A stretch of 64,000 bases of DNA from Heliobacterium chlorum. GTDB taxonomy: Bacteria > Bacillota > Desulfitobacteriia > Heliobacteriales > Heliobacteriaceae. How positions within the stretch are numbered: the stretch's first letter is position 1; each line of letters opens with the position of its first letter. The notes beneath the pieces are model-generated. The model saw only the letters and a list, made by a program, of their open reading frames with translations. It was not told the origin of the DNA and made no database searches. Where the stretch lies: the NCBI RefSeq assembly GCF_014502795.1, contig NZ_JACVHF010000013.1, forward strand, positions 28,158-92,157, given 5' to 3'. The translations under genes and the position numbers were made by a program. This document shows positions 54,764 to 64,000 of the stretch, one piece after another.

Positions 54764-55812
54764 TGGATCTCGCCGAAACAGCACGCCGTAACTGGCTCTA
54801 TAAGGCGGCTGCCCTCGCTTTGGCGATCCTGTTATGGATCTATGTACAAGCGGAGCAGCAAGGAACACAGACCTTTCCCGTCACGCTCGAACGAGAAGGC
54901 CTGGAAGCAGGCTATGTGCTCGACCCGGAACCGCCAAACGTGGTGGAACTTAAGGTCCGGGGACCGAAGTCGGTCTTAGCGAACTTATCGTCGCGAGATT
55001 TCCGGGCCCGGCTCAGCTTATCCGGCGCCAAGCCCGGTCCACTGACGGTCAGTATTCAAGTCGATTCACCCTCTAACGTACAGGTGATCAGTCGTACCCC
55101 GGCAGAGCTAAACCTGAACGTAGACGTCTTAGAGACCCGCACCGTTCCTGTTGCATGGGAATACAAAGGCACTCTGCCGACAGGATATAAGATGGGAGAT
55201 CCCACCTTTCAACCAGCCGACGTTGTACTCAGCGGACCCCGGGAAAAACTAAAGGCGATCCGGAAGGTCGGCGTCCAGATACCGGTCGGGGGGAAAGAAC
55301 CGATCCTTCGCAGCCTGCCGGTGAGCATCATGGAACCGTACATCAATAACGATGACGGGCGGATCCAGATTTCGCCTCGTTCCGTCGAAGTCAACTTACC
55401 GATTACCCAGGAGATCACCTCCAAGACGGCGAATGTCCAGCCGCAAGTCGTCGGAACACCGGCAAAAGGATACCATGTCGCCTCCACCCGGGTCGAACCG
55501 GCATCCGTTGCTGTCCAATTGCCTGTCGAAATGTCATCGGAGCTACGCAGCCTGTCTACCGCGCCGGTAGACATCACTGATGCCAAAGGAGATGTCGTCA
55601 AAGATGTGGCCCTTCAATTCCCGAACGGGATGCGTCCGCAGAACGCCGCCCAAGGCATGGTGAGAGTGACTGTCGTCATTGAGGCCGTACCGGCTACAGC
55701 ACCGACAGAGACGGTACCGCCGGCAAGCGGTCAAACTCCTCCCCCTGCTGGAACGGGGACGGGCACGGGAACCCCGAATGGAACGAAGGAACCAGCGAAG
55801 GAAGGTCAGTGA
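54763..55812 (+). CDS. cdaR: CdaR (YbbR-domain) regulator of CdaA
   Basis: 349 residues. One N-terminal membrane anchor (WLYKAAALALAILLWIYVQA) and three or four YbbR domains facing outside (repeated pattern VELKVRGPKSVLANL, VVLSGPREKLKAI, then VAVQLPVEMS). The C-terminal 40 residues are Pro/Thr/Gly-rich (GTGTGTGTPNGTKEP). It binds and adjusts CdaA. Start overlaps the cdaA stop. Confidence 0.93.
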   Translation: MDLAETARRNWLYKAAALALAILLWIYVQAEQQGTQTFPVTLEREGLEAGYVLDPEPPNVVELKVRGPKSVLANLSSRDFRARLSLSGAKPGPLTVSIQVDSPSNVQVISRTPAELNLNVDVLETRTVPVAWEYKGTLPTGYKMGDPTFQPADVVLSGPREKLKAIRKVGVQIPVGGKEPILRSLPVSIMEPYINNDDGRIQISPRSVEVNLPITQEITSKTANVQPQVVGTPAKGYHVASTRVEPASVAVQLPVEMSSELRSLSTAPVDITDAKGDVVKDVALQFPNGMRPQNAAQGMVRVTVVIEAVPATAPTETVPPASGQTPPPAGTGTGTGTPNGTKEPAKEGQ

Positions 55813-55837
55813 GCCGAAAGGAGCCTTTAGGACGAAT

Positions 55838-57610
55838 TTGAAGATACGGATTGCCAACTTACGGGCCGGTTTGTCGGAAGACACCGGCCGTCTTTTGCCG
55901 AAAGCGGCAAAACGGCTGGGCTTGAAGCCTGGCCAAATCGCTGAACTGAATATCGTACGAGAAGCTGTCGATGCTCGCAAAAAAACGGATATCCGTTTCG
56001 TCTATACGGTGGAAGTCCTCCTCAAGGCCGGCGTAAAAATCCCCAATGGGATTGTAGAAAAGGATAGCCAAATCACCATCGTCAAAGAGGAAAAAGTCCA
56101 ACCGTTGCTGCGAGGAAACGAGCCCCTAACCCGGCGTCCTATCGTCGTCGGTGCGGGGCCGTGCGGTTACTTTGCCGCCTTAAAGCTCGCTGAAGCCGGT
56201 TACCGACCGATTCTCTTAGAACGTGGCTACGACGTGGACCGGCGAACGGAAGACGTACGCCGGTTCTGGGAGACGGGAGAACTACAGGTCAATTCAAATG
56301 TTCAGTTTGGGGAAGGCGGTGCCGGGACCTTTTCCGACGGCAAGCTAACCACTCGTACCCACGATCCCCGGATCACGGAGGTCTTTGAGCGGCTAGCTGA
56401 AGCGGGAGCGCCCCAGGAGATCCTCTATAAGGCCAAGCCCCATGTGGGTACCGATGTCCTCCGTCAGGTTGTCCGTAACCTCCGGAAGCGTTTGGAGGAA
56501 CAGGGCGGAGACGTTTTCTTCGGCGCTCAGGTGGACGAACTGATCCTCGAGAAGACGGCGCTCGGCCGCCGGGTAGCCGGGGTGAAGCTCGCGAAAGAGA
56601 GCGAGCTTATGGCCAAACATTCGAATAAACGTGCTAACCAAAAGGGTTTGACTAAGTCTAGTGCGGGTGGCTCTGGTGCAGGGGGGCTGTCTGCAGATAG
56701 TCTGCCCGTAGGTAGTTTGCCCGTAGATAGTCTGTCTGAAAGTAGGGAGATACCAGCTGAACTCGTCGTTTTAGCCATCGGCCACAGTGCCCGAGATACG
56801 GTAAAGAACTTATACCATCAGGATGTGCCGATGCAAGCGAAACCCTTTGCCATCGGTCTGCGGGTGGAACATCCTCAGGAACTCATCGACCGGTCCCAGT
56901 ATGGGGAAATGGCTGGACACGAACGCCTCGGCGTGGCTGACTATCAACTACACACGAAAATCCAAGAAGCGGGACGGACTGTTTTCTCCTTCTGCATGTG
57001 TCCCGGCGGCACCGTGGTTGCAGCGGCGTCGGAAGAAGGAGGCGTCGTCACGAACGGCATGAGCGAATACGCCCGCGACACGGGCGTAGCCAACTCGGCC
57101 CTGGTCGTCTCGGTCAGCCCGGAAGACTTTCCTTCGCCCGGTCCGCTCGGCGGCGCCGAGTTTCAGCGCATCTGGGAACGAAAAGCCTTTGAACTGGGTG
57201 GTTCAAATTACCGGGCACCAGCCCAGACGGTCGGTGACTTTTTGGCCGACCAAAAAGGCGATGTAGCAGGAGCGCTAGTTACCCCCACCTATCAACCGGG
57301 CGTCACTTCGGCCAACTTGCATGAGAGCCTGCCGAAAGGGAGCGGCGAAGCGCTGCAAGCAGGGCTGAAAGACTTCGGACGGAAAATACAGGGCTTTGAC
57401 ATGGCCCAAGCGGTGCTGACAGGTGTGGAAACGCGCACATCGGCCCCTTGGCGCATCCTTCGAGATGAGTCTCTGCAGTCGCCGGACATCCACGGCCTTT
57501 ACCCCGCTGGTGAGGGCGCCGGCTATGCGGGAGGGATCGTCAGTGCTGCGGTTGACGGCCTGCGGGTGGCCGAAGCGATCATCTCTACCTACCGGTTGGT
57601 GAAAGAGTAA
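55838..57610 (+). CDS. FAD-dependent oxidoreductase with repeat insert
   Basis: 590 residues from TTG 55838 (AAAGGAG upstream); the longer frame overlaps cdaR. It matches the uncharacterised FAD-dependent dehydrogenase family often annotated near glmM: N-terminal domain of about 95 residues, FAD motif VVGAGPCGYFAALKLAEAG, GEGGAGTFSDGKLTTR, and the C-terminal GLYPAGEGAGYAGGIVSAA. An insertion at about residues 253-305 is Ser/Gly-rich and includes four five-residue units (LSADS, LPVGS, LPVDS, LSESR) encoded by a perfect 15-base tandem (56687-56746). The reaction is unknown. Confidence 0.88.
   Translation: MKIRIANLRAGLSEDTGRLLPKAAKRLGLKPGQIAELNIVREAVDARKKTDIRFVYTVEVLLKAGVKIPNGIVEKDSQITIVKEEKVQPLLRGNEPLTRRPIVVGAGPCGYFAALKLAEAGYRPILLERGYDVDRRTEDVRRFWETGELQVNSNVQFGEGGAGTFSDGKLTTRTHDPRITEVFERLAEAGAPQEILYKAKPHVGTDVLRQVVRNLRKRLEEQGGDVFFGAQVDELILEKTALGRRVAGVKLAKESELMAKHSNKRANQKGLTKSSAGGSGAGGLSADSLPVGSLPVDSLSESREIPAELVVLAIGHSARDTVKNLYHQDVPMQAKPFAIGLRVEHPQELIDRSQYGEMAGHERLGVADYQLHTKIQEAGRTVFSFCMCPGGTVVAAASEEGGVVTNGMSEYARDTGVANSALVVSVSPEDFPSPGPLGGAEFQRIWERKAFELGGSNYRAPAQTVGDFLADQKGDVAGALVTPTYQPGVTSANLHESLPKGSGEALQAGLKDFGRKIQGFDMAQAVLTGVETRTSAPWRILRDESLQSPDIHGLYPAGEGAGYAGGIVSAAVDGLRVAEAIISTYRLVKE
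56687..56746 (+). repeat. 15-bp tandem repeat inside the oxidoreductase gene
   Basis: Four 15-base units of the type CTGCCCGTAGGTAGT, in frame, encoding L(S/P)(A/V)(D/G)S. Confidence 0.85.
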
Positions 57611-57770
57611 GGGCATAGAATAGCGACATTTGAAAAGAAAAAGTCAAAGGTTATTAAAAAGTAAAATTAGCAAATAAAAGCAAAGTTTAATAATTACTGC
57701 AAAAAAATGTGATGACAATTATAAGATTAAAATCATTAGGTAATAAGAGAGATAAAGGGGAATGGAACCT
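57611..57770 (+). other. AT-rich spacer before glmM
   Basis: About 150 bases much richer in A than the flanking genes, with runs such as AATTATAAGATTAAAATC. It may hold a glmM promoter, but none is assigned. Confidence 0.4.
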
Positions 57771-59195
57771 GTGGGTAAGCTCTTTGGTACTGATGGTGTT
57801 CGCGGCGTCGCCAATAAAGAACTGACACCGGAACTCGCCTTTAAACTAGGCCGGGCTGGAGCCTATGTGCTCAGTAAAGAAGCCCCCCATCCGCGCATCG
57901 TCATCGGAAAAGACACGCGGATCTCCGGCGATATGCTGGAAGCGGCCCTCATCGCCGGCATCACCTCTGTCGGCGGGGAAGCCTTACCGGTCGGCGTACT
58001 TCCTACGCCTGGTATCGCCTACCTAACCCGGAAGCTCGGAGCAACGGCAGGCGTCGTCATCTCCGCTTCCCATAACCCGGTGGCTGACAACGGCATTAAG
58101 TTCTTCTCCGCATCGGGCTTCAAACTTCCCGATGCTGTGGAGGAAGAAATCGAGAGTTACATTCTGGGAACTGGCAAAGAATCTGTCGATAAGTGCTGTG
58201 ACAAGGATAGTTGCGGTGACGCCGGTTCGACCGACTGTATGGGCGATGCAGAGGGCCACCATAGTGATGGCTTGCCGGCCCCAACCGGTGTCCAAGTGGG
58301 ACGAGTTTGCCCGGTGGCTGATGCCGAGACCATGTACATCAAGTTTTTGAAACAGACTGTCCCTGTGGACTTTACCGGTTTGAAAATTGTCGTGGACGGT
58401 GCGAACGGTGCCGCCTCTCATGTGGCTCCCCGTGTGCTGCGGGAACTGGGCGCCGAAGTAGTCCCGATCTTCTGCGAACCGGACGGCACGAACATCAATG
58501 ACGGCTGCGGTTCCACCCATCCAGAAACACTCAGCCGGGCTGTCGTCGATCATGGTGCCCACTTGGGACTCGCCTTGGACGGCGACGCCGACCGGCTCAT
58601 TGCTGTCGATGAAAAGGGAAACATCGTCGACGGTGACCAGATCATCGTCGCCTGTGCCTTACATATGAAAACGAAAGGACAACTGCCGAAAGATACCGTC
58701 GCCGTGACCGTCATGAGCAACATGGGCTTACATATCGCTTTAAAACAAGCAGGGATTCACATCCTAGAGACCAAAGTGGGCGACCGCTACGTCCTAGAGG
58801 CTTTGCTGCAGCATGATGCCGTCTTCGGTGGAGAACAATCAGGGCACATCCTCTCCCTGCAGCACAACACCACTGGCGATGGGGAACTTACCGCCCTCCA
58901 ACTGATCACCGTGATGAAGGAGACCGGAAGACCCCTTTCGGAACTGGCTGGGCAGATGCAGCGCCTTCCGCAACTGCTGGTCAATGTGCGGGTGAAAGAC
59001 AAAGGCTGCATGAATGCACCGGAAGCCTTGGCAGCTGTTCAGGCGGGTCAAGAAAAACTGGACGGTCGTGGTCGGATCCTCGTTCGCCCCTCCGGCACAG
59101 AGCCGCTCATCCGGGTCATGGGAGAAGGTCCCGATCTCGTCGAGTTGAAGCAGATTGTAGAGGAGATCGCTGACGTGTTCCGGTCATTCCAATAG
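57771..59195 (+). CDS. glmM: Phosphoglucosamine mutase with Cys-rich insert
   Basis: 474 residues from GTG 57771 (AAAGGGGA upstream), giving the standard N-terminus [15 protein letters not shown]. The phosphoserine is Ser100 (VVISASHNP), the metal loop DGDADR and the C-terminal [12 protein letters not shown] are present. Converts glucosamine-6-P to glucosamine-1-P for peptidoglycan. Normal GlmM has about 448 residues; here an insertion at about 136-168 ([23 protein letters not shown]) adds four Cys and two His between domain-I elements. Function should be kept since the core is intact. Confidence 0.93.
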   Translation: MGKLFGTDGVRGVANKELTPELAFKLGRAGAYVLSKEAPHPRIVIGKDTRISGDMLEAALIAGITSVGGEALPVGVLPTPGIAYLTRKLGATAGVVISASHNPVADNGIKFFSASGFKLPDAVEEEIESYILGTGKESVDKCCDKDSCGDAGSTDCMGDAEGHHSDGLPAPTGVQVGRVCPVADAETMYIKFLKQTVPVDFTGLKIVVDGANGAASHVAPRVLRELGAEVVPIFCEPDGTNINDGCGSTHPETLSRAVVDHGAHLGLALDGDADRLIAVDEKGNIVDGDQIIVACALHMKTKGQLPKDTVAVTVMSNMGLHIALKQAGIHILETKVGDRYVLEALLQHDAVFGGEQSGHILSLQHNTTGDGELTALQLITVMKETGRPLSELAGQMQRLPQLLVNVRVKDKGCMNAPEALAAVQAGQEKLDGRGRILVRPSGTEPLIRVMGEGPDLVELKQIVEEIADVFRSFQ

Positions 59196-59340
59196 GACGA
59201 GCTATCCTAGCTATCCATGGTTTTTCGGCTCGAGAACGGCAGTGATGATCGAACTTGATAATCATGCTGTAACTGAATGAAAGATACGAGGTATAGGAAT
59301 CCTAATTTCCTTCGAAAAAGGTATATATAAGTAAATGTAT

Positions 59341-59384
59341 AAACGGGCTGACCCATGGAACCGATGGGGCAGCCCGTTTTTCAG
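59341..59384 (+). terminator. glmM terminator
   Basis: AAACGGGCTGACCCAT pairs with ATGGGGCAGCCCGTTT (one mismatch), then TTC. Separates glmM from the chemoreceptor gene. Confidence 0.85.
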
Positions 59385-59420
59385 TTAAATGGTACTATAT
59401 ATTTGTTCTTGAGATGATTA

Positions 59421-59449
59421 TTACAAAATGTCGAAAGGCAGTGTATAAT
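59421..59449 (+). promoter_or_regulatory. Promoter of the chemoreceptor gene
   Basis: TTACAA, 17-base spacer, TATAAT. A SigA-type rather than flagellar SigD-type promoter. Confidence 0.65.
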
Positions 59450-59485
59450 TGATTAGTACATATTCTTTGAGAGGAGGGCACTCCA

Positions 59486-61489
59486 ATGAGAATCCTTAAA
59501 GCGAGCCTGATGACCCAACTCATCTTATTTCTGATTACTCCTGTTTTTCTGGGTCTAGCGGCCTTCGGATACCTTGCTCATCATGACGCTTCGGTAATCA
59601 TGGACAAGCAACTGAAAGAAACCTTGGCCTATCAGGTAGAAAGTGAAAGTCGCAAACTTGAACAAATGATGCGAGAAAGCGAAAATTCCGTTCTCAATTA
59701 TGCCGGTATCGTCGCTCACAATCAATTGACGAAAGATCAACAACGGGAAATTGGCCTTGCCATCTTGAAAGACAATCCGGGCATGACGAACTTATTCATT
59801 GGCTTAGAAAACGGGGAAGCCATCGATGCCAAGGGCTGGGTTCCGCCCGCTGGTTATGACCCCCGAAAACGGACTTGGTACTCTCTCGGCAAAAATGCGA
59901 AACTAGGAACCGTCGGTTACACGGAGATCTATAAAGACGCAATCACCGGCAATGACATCATCAGCGTAGCCGCACCGATCCTAAGAAACGATCAGTTCCT
60001 CGGGGTTGTCGTGGCGGATCTAGATCTAAACATGGTGAAAGAGTCGGTCTCGAACATAAAGATTGGTCAGACAGGATACGGCTTTTTAATTAACAGCCAA
60101 GGAAACTTCATTTCTCACCCCACCTTAACGCTAAAAGATAACATCAATACCCAAGATAACGGAGACTTTGCGATAGCGGGCAAAGAGTTTCTCAGCGGCA
60201 AGCCGGTCCTACAGCGCTTCACCTTTAATAATGTGGAAAAGCAGTACGCCTCACATATAGTAGGTAATACAGGTTGGGTTCTCGTCGTAGGTGTACCGAT
60301 CAGTGAAGAGTATGCTGCCGTAGATTCCTTAAAACATAAGACATTCATATCTACGGTGACCATCATCGCGTGCTTGATCGTCATCATCTATATCGTATCC
60401 CGCCGTATCAGCCGGTTGGTGACCCACCTCGCCGAAAATGCGCAACAAATTGCTGCCGGTGATTTGACCACCGATACGCTCTGGTCTGAGTCTGATGCGG
60501 CAAGCACCGAGTTTGCTTCCTTACTGGGCAGTTTTCGGGAGATGACGGCCAATCTTCGCCGTGTCGTTGGCGACGTCGCCACGGCCTCGCAAACCTTATC
60601 GGCCTCATCAGAAGAACTGACAGCCGGCGCCGAACAAACGGCCCAAACGGTCAACCATATGGCTGCCGCTGTTTCCGACGTCGCGGACAATACAGATAAG
60701 CAATCCCACAGCATTGAAGATGCCATCAATACGGTACAGTCGATTTTTTCTCAACTCGATCAAGCCTCCCTACGGGCGGGACAAGTGGCCACCGTGGCTC
60801 ACAACACTGCCGAAATGGCGAAGGACGGTCACGGATCGGTGACAACCGCGAAAGAGGCGATGGACCGAATTCGCGACGCAGTCGTAAACCTCTCCACCTT
60901 TGTAACCCATTTGGATGAGCAGTCGCAGGAGATTGGACAAATTGTTAACACTATCGCCGATATCGCTGCGCAAACAAATCTGCTTTCACTCAACGCAGCG
61001 ATCGAAGCGGCTCGTGCTGGGGAACACGGACGCGGTTTTGCCGTTGTTGCCGATGAAGTTCGCAAGTTAGCGGAGATGTCCCGCAAGGCGACAGAAGATA
61101 TCACCGTCCTGATCCAAACGATTCAGCAGGAAATGAGCCAGATCGCCCAAGCAATGACTACCGGTCAGCAGGAAGTCAGCCGCAGTACCGAAATCGTCAC
61201 CGGTACCGGAACCATTTTCAATAATCTAACCGACAAGGTGTTGACCTTAGCCACCAATGTGGAAGGTATTGCCGAACTAGCCCAAAGCATCGCCCAGAAT
61301 AGTAAAACAGCGAAGGATCAACTAAACGAAGTAAGCCGAACCAGTCAGAATACGACCCGTCAGAGTCAAAACATCGCCGCCAGTGTTCAAGAACAATCGG
61401 CAGCCATGGAGGAAATCGCCTCAGCCAGTGAATCCCTTTCCTTTACCGCTCAAGAATTGCAGCAGTCGATTTCAAGGTTTAAACTGTAA
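59486..61489 (+). CDS. Methyl-accepting chemotaxis protein (dCache)
   Basis: 667 residues, ATG behind GAGAGGAGGG. First membrane helix about 8-28, an extracellular double Cache domain (about 35-275; [18 protein letters not shown], with the amino-acid-type ligand pattern around [17 protein letters not shown]), second helix 283-305, HAMP, and a long cytoplasmic coiled coil whose tip reads [16 protein letters not shown]. It signals to CheA/CheW. It is transcribed on its own within the cell-wall block; the ligand is probably a small molecule. Confidence 0.95.
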   Translation: MRILKASLMTQLILFLITPVFLGLAAFGYLAHHDASVIMDKQLKETLAYQVESESRKLEQMMRESENSVLNYAGIVAHNQLTKDQQREIGLAILKDNPGMTNLFIGLENGEAIDAKGWVPPAGYDPRKRTWYSLGKNAKLGTVGYTEIYKDAITGNDIISVAAPILRNDQFLGVVVADLDLNMVKESVSNIKIGQTGYGFLINSQGNFISHPTLTLKDNINTQDNGDFAIAGKEFLSGKPVLQRFTFNNVEKQYASHIVGNTGWVLVVGVPISEEYAAVDSLKHKTFISTVTIIACLIVIIYIVSRRISRLVTHLAENAQQIAAGDLTTDTLWSESDAASTEFASLLGSFREMTANLRRVVGDVATASQTLSASSEELTAGAEQTAQTVNHMAAAVSDVADNTDKQSHSIEDAINTVQSIFSQLDQASLRAGQVATVAHNTAEMAKDGHGSVTTAKEAMDRIRDAVVNLSTFVTHLDEQSQEIGQIVNTIADIAAQTNLLSLNAAIEAARAGEHGRGFAVVADEVRKLAEMSRKATEDITVLIQTIQQEMSQIAQAMTTGQQEVSRSTEIVTGTGTIFNNLTDKVLTLATNVEGIAELAQSIAQNSKTAKDQLNEVSRTSQNTTRQSQNIAASVQEQSAAMEEIASASESLSFTAQELQQSISRFKL

Positions 61490-61505
61490 CCTACAGATTA
61501 GGAAG

Positions 61506-61549
61506 CGGGTGGGTCCGGTTACGTTTTGGACCTGCCCGATTTCTTTTGT
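61506..61549 (+). terminator. Chemoreceptor gene terminator
   Basis: CGGGTGGGTCC / GGACCTGCCCG (imperfect) then ATTTCTTTT. Confidence 0.6.
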
Positions 61550-61676
61550 ATCAATAACCACGACAGAATCGAAACCCAATAGCCTCGCAGACGAGCAATT
61601 TGTCGAAAAAAGAAGAATCAAGCTATAAGTTAGAAGTTAAGGAATGATGAGGGCAAAGAATATTTTTATGGGAGGG

Positions 61677-61705
61677 TTGCAGCCTTCTTGTCCCACTGAT
61701 ACAAT
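61677..61705 (+). promoter_or_regulatory. glmS promoter
   Basis: TTGCAG, 17-base spacer, TACAAT; start near 61712, about 50 bases before the ribozyme cleavage site. Confidence 0.65.
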
Positions 61706-61754
61706 GATCATGACTCGAAAATGGGCTTAACAGGTATCAGAACTCGACAGGTGA

Positions 61755-61950
61755 ATATGCAGCGCCAGAACCGGTATTCCACTCCATTCGTAGAATTCAA
61801 GTGTGTACATAGGTGGACTCCGGTTGACGAGGAAGGGGCTTATCGAAGGTTTCGGCGGATGGCCCCTCGGCCGCTTACGGTCGACAGCCAAGCTACAAAT
61901 CCCGAGAGCAATCGCGGAGACAAAAAGCTGGCAGTGAGTGTCGGGATAGA
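61755..61950 (+). ncRNA. glmS ribozyme
   Basis: Conserved core: AGCGCCAGAAC at 61761 (cleavage expected between A61761 and G61762), GTTGACGAGG then AAGGGGCTTATCGA, TTTCGGCGGATGGCCCCTC, and a 3' pseudoknot domain including AGCAATCGCGGAGAC and GGCAGTGAGTG. The RNA self-cleaves when glucosamine-6-phosphate binds, which leads to decay of the downstream glmS message. P1 is long, with a loop from 61774 to 61818. Unusually, a strong terminator follows before glmS. Confidence 0.95.
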
Positions 61951-61962
61951 TCTGTGCCTTTG

Positions 61963-62008
61963 AGCCGCCAAGCCTTTCGCCAAAGGATGCGAAAGAGGCG
62001 GCTTTTTT
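61963..62008 (+). terminator. Strong terminator between glmS ribozyme and glmS
   Basis: AGCCGCC (61963-61969) pairs with GGCGGCT (61997-62003), with an inner CTTTCGC / GCGAAAG stem, followed by TTTTTT. It lies 60 bases before the glmS ATG, so full termination would silence glmS. Confidence 0.88.
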
Positions 62009-62067
62009 GCGCCCGTTTTGATTCGAGGGGCACGACCCGACAACATAAGAGAGGGGAAACAAAAACG

Positions 62068-63894
62068 ATGTGTGGTATTGTTGGTTACATTGGCGGCAAA
62101 CCGGCCGCTCCGATCCTGGTGGAAGGTCTGAAAAAACTCGAGTATCGCGGGTATGACTCCGCCGGTATCGCGATTATGGAAGAGGGAAGCATTGAAGTCC
62201 GCAAGGCAAAAGGCAAACTGGCCATCTTAGAAGAAAAACTGGGCGACACCGCGCCTACAGGCGTTATGGGCATCGGACACACCCGGTGGGCTACCCACGG
62301 CAAGCCTTCCGATGAAAATTCCCACCCCCATCAGGACTGCTGGGGCGATTTTGCCGTTGTTCATAACGGCATTATTGAAAACTTCCAAACCTTAAAAGAG
62401 AGCCTTATCGCTGACGGTCACCGTTTCACCTCGGAAACAGACACAGAAGTGCTGGCCCATTTAGTCGAATCCTTCTACGAAGGGGACCTGGAAGCAGCCG
62501 TCCGTAAAGTCGCCTCTGTCATCGAAGGCTCCTACGCGATGGCCTTTGTCTGCCGTCGTGAGGACGATAAGATCGTCGCTGTCCGCAAAGACAGCCCCAT
62601 GGTCGTCGGGCTCGGCGACAAGGAATACTTCCTGGCCTCGGACATCCCGGCCATTTTGAATCATACCCGTCAGACCTACATCTTGAATGACGGTGAAATG
62701 GTCATCCTCACCGCAGACAGCGCCACCGTCAAGGATGCTAGAACCGGTGAGCCCATTGAGAAGGAAGTCTTTGAAGTGAAGTGGGACGCTGTCGCCGCAG
62801 AAAAAGGCGGCTATGACCACTTTATGTTGAAGGAAATCTATGAGCAGCCTAAGGCCCTGCGGGATACGATCAAAGGACGCTTTGACGAAGAAGGCGTCAA
62901 TTTAAATGAAATCGGCATTGATCCGGAACTGCTTCGCAAGGCCAACAAAGTTGTCATCGTCGCCTGCGGCACCGCTTATCACGCCGGTTTAGTCGGCAAA
63001 TACGTCATCGAAAACCTCGCCCGCATCCCCGTAGAAGTGGACATCGCTTCTGAGTTCCGTTATCGGAACCCGATCATCAATAAAAAGACCTTAGTCATCG
63101 TCGTCAGTCAGTCCGGCGAAACGGCAGACACCTTGGCTGCGCTCCGAGAAGCCCAGTCCAAAGGGGCCAAAGTCCTGGCCATCACGAACGTCGTCGGTTC
63201 CACTATCGCCCGGGAAGCCGACTCGGTCCTCTACACCTGGGCTGGCCCGGAAATCGCTGTGGCTTCCACCAAGGCCTACACCACCCAATTGGTCGCCATG
63301 AACATCGTCGCCCTGGCCTTGGCCCAGTGCCAATGCGCCCTTCCCTGCAGCGAGATCAAAGCTATTGCCGAAACCTTAAAACAGATCCCTGCCCAAGTGG
63401 AAACAGTCCTGACCCAAGCGGACAAGGTAAAAGAGATCAGCGAACAGATCAAGGCTTGGAATGACGTCTTCTTCATCGGCCGCAGCATCGACTACGCTGT
63501 CGCTATGGAAGGATCGCTGAAGCTCAAAGAAATCTCCTACATCCACGCCGAAGCCTATGCCGCCGGTGAACTGAAACACGGCACCTTGGCCCTGATCACC
63601 GACCGGATCCCGGTCATCGCCCTGGCTACCCAGGAGCAGGTCCTCGACAAGACCGTGTCTAACATCCAGGAAGTCAAAGCTCGGGACGCGTTTGTCATCG
63701 CTGTGGCTCAGGAAGGGAATAGTGAGATCGGTAAGTTTGCCGAACATGTACTCACCATCCCTCGAACTCATGCAGCGCTGACACCGATCTTGGCTGTGGT
63801 TCCGTTGCAACTGTTGTCGTACTATACAGCAGTAGCTCGGGAGTGTGACGTGGATAAGCCGCGGAACTTGGCGAAGAGTGTGACGGTGGAGTAA
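62068..63894 (+). CDS. glmS: Glutamine-fructose-6-phosphate aminotransferase
   Basis: 608 residues from ATG 62068 (GAGAGGGG upstream). The start is fixed by the family: MCGIVGYIG, with Cys2 as glutaminase nucleophile after Met removal. GATase domain (GIGHTRWATHGKPS, AVVHNGIIEN) and two SIS domains (VVSQSGETADTLAAL; C-terminal HAEAYAAGELKHG) are complete, ending KPRNLAKSVTVE. First committed step of UDP-GlcNAc synthesis. Controlled by the ribozyme and probably the attenuator just upstream. Confidence 0.97.
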   Translation: MCGIVGYIGGKPAAPILVEGLKKLEYRGYDSAGIAIMEEGSIEVRKAKGKLAILEEKLGDTAPTGVMGIGHTRWATHGKPSDENSHPHQDCWGDFAVVHNGIIENFQTLKESLIADGHRFTSETDTEVLAHLVESFYEGDLEAAVRKVASVIEGSYAMAFVCRREDDKIVAVRKDSPMVVGLGDKEYFLASDIPAILNHTRQTYILNDGEMVILTADSATVKDARTGEPIEKEVFEVKWDAVAAEKGGYDHFMLKEIYEQPKALRDTIKGRFDEEGVNLNEIGIDPELLRKANKVVIVACGTAYHAGLVGKYVIENLARIPVEVDIASEFRYRNPIINKKTLVIVVSQSGETADTLAALREAQSKGAKVLAITNVVGSTIAREADSVLYTWAGPEIAVASTKAYTTQLVAMNIVALALAQCQCALPCSEIKAIAETLKQIPAQVETVLTQADKVKEISEQIKAWNDVFFIGRSIDYAVAMEGSLKLKEISYIHAEAYAAGELKHGTLALITDRIPVIALATQEQVLDKTVSNIQEVKARDAFVIAVAQEGNSEIGKFAEHVLTIPRTHAALTPILAVVPLQLLSYYTAVARECDVDKPRNLAKSVTVE

Positions 63895-63930
63895 TAGCCG
63901 TAATTTGTGGCTGTGGTTTTTGTTGTAGTT

Positions 63931-63997
63931 TGAAAATCAAGTCGTATACTTCGAAATAAAGTCATATACTAAAAGATAAAGTCGTATACTCGGTTTA
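63931..63997 (+). repeat. 20-bp tandem repeat at right edge
   Basis: GTCGTATACT, GTCATATACT, GTCGTATACT occur exactly 20 bases apart (63941, 63961, 63981), each preceded by an A-rich decamer such as TCGAAATAAA. It may continue past the window. Confidence 0.85.
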
Positions 63998-64000
63998 AAA

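Overview
The window looks like a chromosomal segment of an endospore-forming, flagellated, probably anaerobic Firmicute of the class Clostridia. The support is a cotJ spore-coat operon, Firmicute T-box and glmS-ribozyme leaders, a cdaA-cdaR-glmM-glmS block, rubredoxin, motAB, and many TTG/GTG starts behind strong GGAGG sites. The tmRNA encodes a short tag, AEDNYALAA, which I recall (not checked) from heliobacterial tmRNA; heliobacteria are my best guess. No photosynthesis gene is present to confirm it.

Positions 1-10.5 kb are accessory: a truncated unknown gene at the left edge, two secreted proteins with copper-amine-oxidase-N-type domains, a YdcF/SanA-like protein, a riboswitch-like leader followed by a large serine recombinase with an unusual N-terminal extension, and a complete agrB-agrD-sensor kinase quorum-sensing locus. 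Its 40-residue autoinducer precursor gene is enclosed by a 19-bp inverted repeat ending in nine Ts. Next to it lies a cotJ operon on the other strand whose third gene, cotJC, stops after 34 codons.

From 11.6 to 24 kb come ssrA (tmRNA), three MFS efflux pumps with LysR and MarR regulators, an IS630-type remnant, a secreted eight-repeat protein, two lipoproteins and a gene-poor decayed stretch. A degraded 3' part of a tRNA-Thr gene at 23.5 kb and an intact tRNA-Thr(CGT) at 27.7 kb bracket a 4.2-kb segment carrying a large S-layer-anchored beta-helix protein, like the footprint of an integrated element. From 28 to 40 kb are a PAS-HD regulator, MazG, a TetR/HlyD/ABC exporter operon, an acyl-CoA:acetate CoA-transferase, motAB, an EAL (YkuI-like) protein, a YpdA-like flavoprotein and rubredoxin. 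About 600 bp of very unusual AACC-rich sequence (40.3-40.9 kb) ends this part.

From 41.2 to 53.3 kb runs one branched-chain amino-acid locus: consensus promoter, T-box leader, ilvD-ilvN-ilvC-ilvB-leuA-leuC-leuD-leuB-cimA. The acetolactate synthase subunits are separated by ilvC, and cimA gives a threonine-independent route to isoleucine. From 53.4 to 63.9 kb is the cell-wall and c-di-AMP block: sbp (opposite strand), cdaA, cdaR, an FAD oxidoreductase, glmM, a chemoreceptor, then a glmS ribozyme followed by a strong terminator and glmS. A recurring oddity is short degenerate tandem repeats, both between genes and as insertions inside conserved enzymes.
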